64,000 nucleotides of DNA from a virus: positions 1-64,000 of the IMG/VR virus record IMGVR_UViG_3300005336_000019; one strand, given 5' to 3'. Position numbers and translations under genes: made by a program. Below, piece by piece: positions 60,449-64,000 of the stretch. The notes beneath the pieces are model-generated. The model ran no database searches, was not told where the DNA came from, and saw nothing but the letters and a program-made list of their open reading frames with translations. Positions within the stretch are counted from its first letter, which is position 1; every line of letters starts with the position of its first letter.

Positions 60449-60472
60449 AGGCCCCAGTTCACGCTGGGGCCT
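60449..60472 (-). terminator. Intrinsic terminator-like hairpin
   Basis: 9-bp stem AGGCCCCAG (60449-60457) and CTGGGGCCT (60464-60472) with loop TTCACG between the 60482 and 59466 genes. Confidence 0.7.
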
Positions 60473-60481
60473 TCTCCTTTC

Positions 60482-60877
60482 TCAGGAGAAGGCTGCCACC
60501 AGCTTGCCGTTCGGGCGCCGGTAAGCGTCCAGCTCGTCGCGGATGTCGGGCGGGTACGCCTCCATCTGAAGCCGGACCTTGCCGCTGCGGTACACGGCGA
60601 CCTTCGTGATCGCCTCGATGTCCAGCAGGAACTGCATTGGCTTCTTCCACTCGCCGTCCTCGCCGAACAGGGCGTCGGCCCAGTCCTTCGAGATGGTGAC
60701 GCGCATCCTGTCGGAGTCCTCCATCGTCGCGGCGGAGGCGATCCGCGCGTACAGGCCCAGGGCCTCGAACTCCTCGCTGAGCTTCGCCACCACCCAGATG
60801 GGGAACGGCGCCGTCTGGGCGTACTGCCCGAACTCGTTCATCAGGGTCGCGTCGATGACGCTGGCCTCGTGTCCCAT
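60482..60877 (-). CDS. Hypothetical protein, 131 aa
   Basis: ATG 60877 behind GGAAAGGAGTGACC; the open frame upstream to 60955 lacks a site. Mixed alpha/beta (PFPIWVVAKLSEEFEALGLY; MQFLLDIEAITKVAVYRSGK). First gene of the replication operon. -10-like TAGAGT lies upstream on the minus strand at about 60903-60908. Confidence 0.82.
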   Translation of the reverse strand: MGHEASVIDATLMNEFGQYAQTAPFPIWVVAKLSEEFEALGLYARIASAATMEDSDRMRVTISKDWADALFGEDGEWKKPMQFLLDIEAITKVAVYRSGKVRLQMEAYPPDIRDELDAYRRPNGKLVAAFS

Positions 60878-61583
60878 GCCGGTCACTCCTTTCCGTAGTT
60901 GCGACTCTAGCAGAATGATCTCGGCAGTGCAGCTAGAAGTCGCCCCCTTGTCCACCAGAAGGTACTCCCTCTATCCGCGTATGAGAAGGGTGCGACAGGG
61001 AGAGCGGGGTCACATTGATGACATGTTCACGCTAGTAGAGATGTCCAAATTTGCCATGAAATACCCTTGACCTCTCGTTGCCAAAGTAGGCCATATGGTT
61101 GACCATATGAGGTCAACGTCCCTGGCAGAAAATGACAGAGTCGGTAGCCCACCTGACCTGGGGAAACGTCGATTTTCCACCCCCTATAGAAGTATCTAGA
61201 AGTCCTCCTCTTCAGGCTTGGCTCCAGCCATGCCAGGCACATGCCGGAGTGGGTTCCCCACCCACCGGCCCGCACCTGACCTGTCTTCCGCCAAGCCTTC
61301 ATCGTCGTCCTCAGCGCGTCGGCGCTCCGCGCCGCCGGAGGAGGGATGGACTCGCTGCGCTCGAAAGACCTCTGGGCTTCTGTTGTCTGCCGGGTGCGGG
61401 GTGCTGGCGGGGCTCGCGCTGCGGGTGAGGCAGGAAGGTGGCTGGGCGCCCGGCTGCGGGCCGGTGGCGGGTGCGGCGCCCCTCGGGTGGTCGGCGAGCG
61501 CAGTCGGCCGCCTGCGAGCCGCAGGGGCCTGAAGGCGTACGTGAGAAGTAGGGTGGCCGGGTTTCCCCGACTGGAGGTTGATC
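60878..61583. other. Divergent gene-poor region, possible origin
   Basis: About 700 bases between leftward replication genes and rightward genes. The 60.9-61.2 kb half is notably AT-richer than the rest and contains CATATGGT-TG-ACCATATG (61092-61109) overlapping GTTGACC...GGTCAAC (61099-61118). The 61.2-61.58 kb half is GC-rich, with short ORFs on both strands that lack ribosome binding sites or phage-like codon use; none is called. A TAGGGT at about 61550 may be the -10 for the 61584 gene. Confidence 0.5.
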
Positions 61584-61859
61584 ATGGCAATACCGACCGG
61601 CGCCTACGCCGTCACGTACCGGCTGTGGCTGTTCAACGACACGGACCCCGAGAACCCGGTGGACACCGGCATCGAGCAGACCTTCCCGCTCACGAACGGC
61701 TTCGGCTCGACGGTGACGGAGAACGAGGACGCGGCAGCCGAGGCGGCGATGGGCGCCTGGAAGGCGTCGATGGAGGCGGCATATCCCGGTGTGACGGTGA
61801 ACGCGAACCGGCAGTACCTGGTGCGCACCGAGACTGACGCGTGGCCCTGGTCCTCCTGA
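61584..61859 (+). CDS. Hypothetical protein, 91 aa
   Basis: ATG 61584 with CTGGAGGTTGATC upstream. Beta then helix (YAVTYRLWLFNDTDPENPVD; AAEAAMGAWKASMEAAYPGV). Followed by the operator at 61862. Unknown. Confidence 0.83.
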   Translation: MAIPTGAYAVTYRLWLFNDTDPENPVDTGIEQTFPLTNGFGSTVTENEDAAAEAAMGAWKASMEAAYPGVTVNANRQYLVRTETDAWPWSS

Positions 61860-61861
61860 TT

Positions 61862-61926
61862 CGGCCCAGGCCATCAAGATCCGCTGATATCCTCTCCGTT
61901 GGGGAATGGGCCCCGACGGAGAGGAT
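61862..61926 (+). promoter_or_regulatory. Operator promoter with leader hairpin hiding the RBS
   Basis: Operator CGGCCCAGGCCA (61862-61873), -10-like TATCCT (61888-61893), then 11-bp arms ATCCTCTCCGT (61889-61899) and ACGGAGAGGAT (61916-61926). The 3' arm contains the GGAGAGG ribosome binding site of the 61933 gene. Confidence 0.6.
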
Positions 61927-61932
61927 GAGATC

Positions 61933-62307
61933 ATGGGAGCGATGGACGCGGCGGACCGCAAGGTGAACGCGGTGAAGGATCTGCTGTACACGGAGGGGGT
62001 CCGCAGCAATGAGCATGTCCACCTGGACGTATACCCGTCGGCCGACCGCCTGACGGTGACGACCTCGGTTCACCGGCACCACTACGACTGCGAGGGATGC
62101 CGCAGCAGGACGCTCGGCGCGAAGATCATGGAGGGTCTGAAGCGCGGCCTCCCCCCGACGTGCCCGCAGTGCCGGATCCACAACGAGTCGATGGAGTTCG
62201 AGCAGCGGGCGCTCCTCAAGCGGATCGCAGCCGTGCTCAGCCGGGAGTTCACGGTCACCGACGAGTACGCGGGCTCGGTGGTCGCGTCGGTGGGCATCGC
62301 CGTCTGA
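61933..62307 (+). CDS. Zinc-binding hypothetical protein, 124 aa
   Basis: ATG 61933; its ribosome binding site lies in the leader hairpin above. Helical N-terminus, beta segment, then DCEGCRSRT and, after a helix, PTCPQCRIHNE, a four-Cys zinc site. C-terminal helices. Unknown function. Confidence 0.83.
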   Translation: MGAMDAADRKVNAVKDLLYTEGVRSNEHVHLDVYPSADRLTVTTSVHRHHYDCEGCRSRTLGAKIMEGLKRGLPPTCPQCRIHNESMEFEQRALLKRIAAVLSREFTVTDEYAGSVVASVGIAV

Positions 62308-62342
62308 ACTTCTTGAAATGGCAGCCAAGTTCAGAATAGGCT
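62305..62342 (+). promoter_or_regulatory. Promoter and inverted repeat of the toxin-antitoxin pair
   Basis: -35 TTGAAA (62313-62318), 18-base spacer, -10 TAGGCT (62337-62342). Perfect 7-bp inverted repeat TGAACTT (62305-62311)/AAGTTCA (62327-62333) flanks the -35 and could be an autoregulatory operator. A GGTGGGC/GCCCACC hairpin follows. Confidence 0.66.
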
Positions 62343-62386
62343 CCTCATAGGAGGTGGGCGCGGCCCACCAGTGGGAGGGAGAGACC

Positions 62387-62707
62387 ATGGTCATCCTGGT
62401 GTCGCCGGACTCGCGCGGCCGGATCAACCTGAACCGGGTGGTTCAGGACCGGCAGTACGCGGTGACGGTCGACGGGGACGGCGTGATCACGCTGACGCCC
62501 TCGGTCGTGATCAGTGAGCGCGAACTGCTGGACCTGACCGCTGTTCGGCCGGTGCTGTCTCCGGAGGAGGCGTTCGGCCAGCGCGGCGCGGTCGAGGCGG
62601 CGCAGGCCGTGCAGGACAACCGCGCGTCCCGCAGTGCGGGGGACTGGGGGCGCCGGATTTCCACCCCGGCTGACCTGAGTGCGCTGATCTGGGGGGACGC
62701 GGCATGA
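62387..62707 (+). CDS. Putative AbrB/MazE-like antitoxin
   Basis: 106 aa, ATG behind GGGAGGGAGAGACC. N-terminal VILVSPDSRGRINLNRVV and YAVTVDGDGVITLTP give the swapped-hairpin pattern of SpoVT/AbrB DNA-binding antitoxins. The C-terminal half (SPEEAFGQRGAVEAAQAVQ) is flexible and would embrace the toxin. Overlaps the RelE-like gene by 4 bases in the usual antitoxin-first order. Confidence 0.65.
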   Translation: MVILVSPDSRGRINLNRVVQDRQYAVTVDGDGVITLTPSVVISERELLDLTAVRPVLSPEEAFGQRGAVEAAQAVQDNRASRSAGDWGRRISTPADLSALIWGDAA

Positions 62708-63009
62708 GGTTCACGCTGGAGATCACCCCGGCCGCCGAGAAGGGGATCAAGAAGATCCGCAAGTCCGGCGACCGGGGCAAGTTGAAACAGGTCCAGTCCG
62801 CGCTGGAGAAGCTGGCCGACAATCCGGCCCATCCCGGTCTGAACACGCACCGGATGAAGCCCGAGCCCCGCTTCGGAAACCGCGACGACCTGTGGATCTC
62901 GTACATCCGCATCGGCCCCGGCGGCGAGCGCATCCTGTGGGCGTACGGCGAACAGGGTGAAGAGGTCAAGGTCATCGAGGTCGAGTACATCGGCCGCCAC
63001 ATCGACTGA
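62704..63009 (+). CDS. RelE/ParE-like toxin
   Basis: 101 aa, ATG in an ATGA overlap. The fold pattern is RelE-like: MRFTLEITPAAEKGIKKIRK, helix KQVQSALEKLADNPAHPGLN, then strands WISYIRIGPGGERILWAYGE and VKVIEVEYIGRHID. RelE toxins cut mRNA at the ribosome; ParE toxins target gyrase. Final GRH could be catalytic. The partner is the upstream AbrB-like gene. Confidence 0.72.
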   Translation: MRFTLEITPAAEKGIKKIRKSGDRGKLKQVQSALEKLADNPAHPGLNTHRMKPEPRFGNRDDLWISYIRIGPGGERILWAYGEQGEEVKVIEVEYIGRHID

Positions 63010-63063
63010 CTGCCCAGATCCTCAACTCCCTTGTGGTAGAGTAGTTTTCAGGAGAAAGGGAGG

Positions 63064-63113
63064 AGCCCCGGGGGCGCCCGCGCTCCGGCCAAGAACAACG
63101 GCACCCCGGGGCT
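63064..63113 (+). terminator. Intrinsic terminator / leader hairpin
   Basis: 10-bp arms AGCCCCGGGG (63064-63073) and CCCCGGGGCT (63104-63113), followed by TTTCGG. A TAGAGT at 63037-63042 upstream could be a promoter -10, which would place this hairpin in the leader of the 63152 gene. Confidence 0.68.
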
Positions 63114-63151
63114 TTCGGCCCATCTCACATCGGAATCGGACGGAGAAGAGC

Positions 63152-63907
63152 TTGACCACGCTCAGCATCGACAACATGCCCGAGGTCGTCCACGAGCCGT
63201 ACGCCTTCCTGCTCGACAAGACGGGCGTCGAGCCCATCGTCGAGCGCAACGGCTACGGCAAGATCCTGCTCACCCACCTGGGCGAGCGGACGAAGATGAC
63301 CATCAAGTTCCGCCTCGACGGCCGGAAGTGGCGCTGGGAGAAGTCCCACCTCTTCATCGACGGCAAGGCCAAGCCCCTGGCCAGCGGATGGGACATGTAC
63401 GTCTCCATCTACAAGGACCCGGACAACGGCCGCAAGGACTTCGTCCCGGCGGGCGCCAAGAAGGCCAAGCTGCCCGAGATGCGCACCGTGGAGAACGAGG
63501 AGCACCTGCCCTCGACGGTGGCCGAGTGCCTGCGCAGCATGCGCGGCGCCAGCACCAAGACGACCACGGTCGTCACGGCCTCGATCTCGCTCGACGGCAA
63601 GCAGTACATCCTGAGCGTCACCGACACCGACGAGGACGGCGACGAGAGCACGGTCGCCCTCACCTTCGGGTTCGTCGGCGGCGGCTCCGGGTCGATGGAC
63701 TGGACGATCACGGGTGGGCTGGCGGTCAACCGCCGGGGCTACGACGTGACCAACCACCTTCACTGCGACCTGAACACGTTCCTCATGGACCTGCTCGGCG
63801 CCCAGTCGCGGGCCGCTCAGGTGCCGTTCGTCCCGGGCGGATCCGCCCAGCAGGCGGCGACCACGAACTCGGTCAACGTCCGCAAGTCCACCGTCTTCCG
63901 GATCTGA
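63152..63907 (+). CDS. Hypothetical protein, 251 aa
   Basis: TTG 63152 is the best start, because GGAGAAGAGC directly precedes it as it precedes ATG elsewhere. ATG 63176 is the alternative. Beta-rich (GYGKILLTHLGERTKMTIKF; TVVTASISLDGKQYILSVTD; STVALTFGFVGGGSGSMDWT). No family recognised. Confidence 0.83.
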   Translation: MTTLSIDNMPEVVHEPYAFLLDKTGVEPIVERNGYGKILLTHLGERTKMTIKFRLDGRKWRWEKSHLFIDGKAKPLASGWDMYVSIYKDPDNGRKDFVPAGAKKAKLPEMRTVENEEHLPSTVAECLRSMRGASTKTTTVVTASISLDGKQYILSVTDTDEDGDESTVALTFGFVGGGSGSMDWTITGGLAVNRRGYDVTNHLHCDLNTFLMDLLGAQSRAAQVPFVPGGSAQQAATTNSVNVRKSTVFRI

Positions 63908-63915
63908 GGAGAGCC

Positions 63916-64000
63916 GTGCGACGCATCGACGAGCCGGACCGTGGCGACCTGGCCCGCGCCTACCTGGGCAGGGCCAGGGAGCACGCCGACTTCCTGAACG
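63916..64000 (+). CDS. Partial hypothetical protein at right edge
   Basis: GTG 63916 behind GAGGAGAGCC; 28 codons are visible before the window ends. Begins VRRIDEPDRGDLARAYLGRA, charged and helical. Continues beyond the window. Confidence 0.7.
   Translation, partial: MRRIDEPDRGDLARAYLGRAREHADFLN

Noticed and set aside
61027-61302. Possible 91-aa minus-strand gene in the divergent region
   Set aside because: No convincing ribosome binding site; it spans the palindromes and AT-rich region, so it is more likely regulatory DNA.
61218-61532. Possible 104-aa plus-strand gene in the divergent region
   Set aside because: No ribosome binding site, Ser/Pro/Arg-rich shadow-like composition, and competing open frames on the other strand.
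1-64000. CRISPR arrays, insertion sequences, integrase or attachment sites
   Set aside because: No regularly spaced repeats, transposase or recombinase motifs, or long direct repeats were found by eye.

Overview
The window is a piece of a large, GC-rich double-stranded DNA phage genome, most likely a Streptomyces (actinobacterial) phage. The reasons are very high GC at third codon positions, frequent GTG starts, GGAAGGGAGAAG-type ribosome binding sites, 4-base GTGA/ATGA stop-start overlaps, phage replication genes (DnaB-type helicase, DnaG-type primase, a wHTH replication protein), a phage tRNA array, and no host housekeeping genes. There is no capsid, tail, terminase, integrase, IS element or CRISPR in the window. 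Placement near the many-tRNA Streptomyces siphoviruses is inference.

Layout. (1) 1-35.7 kb, plus strand: about 90 tightly packed small genes, mostly 40-200 aa and unrecognised, probably early host-takeover genes. Recognisable ones are a DarG/TARG1-like macrodomain (22.4 kb), an HAD polynucleotide 3'-phosphatase-like protein (30.1 kb), a ParB/Srx-like protein (31.9 kb), a SSGS-repeat beta-helix protein (19.7 kb), a HicB-like protein (33.6 kb) and a frameshifted lipoprotein (35.4 kb). (2) 35.8-40.8 kb: alternating blocks separated by bidirectional terminators, including a TerD protein. (3) 40.7-50.2 kb, minus strand: HTH regulators, an MmcB-like PD-(D/E)XK protein, a MazG-like protein, a dCMP deaminase and a cold-shock protein. 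(4) 50.3-53.0 kb, minus strand: eleven convincing tRNAs (Arg-CCG, Asn, Gln, Phe, Asp, Arg-ACG, Lys, Met, Thr, Pro, Trp), one odd type II tRNA-like element and several large hairpins. (5) 53.1-60.9 kb, minus strand: a secreted sortase-like protein, primase, DnaB helicase and replication wHTH protein. (6) 60.9-61.6 kb: a gene-poor divergent region that may hold an origin. (7) 61.6-64 kb, plus strand: small genes including an AbrB-like/RelE-like toxin-antitoxin pair.

The most striking content is RNA-level and regulatory. Three intergenic spacers (9.67, 21.2, 29.3 kb) fit the circularly permuted type II hammerhead ribozyme: GAAA, stem III, GUH, stem I, CUGACGA, with a covarying stem II. Each starts just after a stop codon and would cut a polycistronic early mRNA between genes. 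A 12-bp palindrome (consensus TGRCCnnGGYCA) sits on eleven promoters of both strands and looks like a genome-wide operator. In two of these the -35 hexamer is exactly the loop of the upstream terminator hairpin. A second structured leader family occurs three times at 3.8-5.6 kb. Two further promoter-element classes each occur twice.

The genes appear to work as long operons, each headed by an operator-bearing promoter and ended by a GC-rich hairpin. The left arm likely modifies the host and counters defences, and the minus arm supplies nucleotide metabolism, tRNAs and replication.
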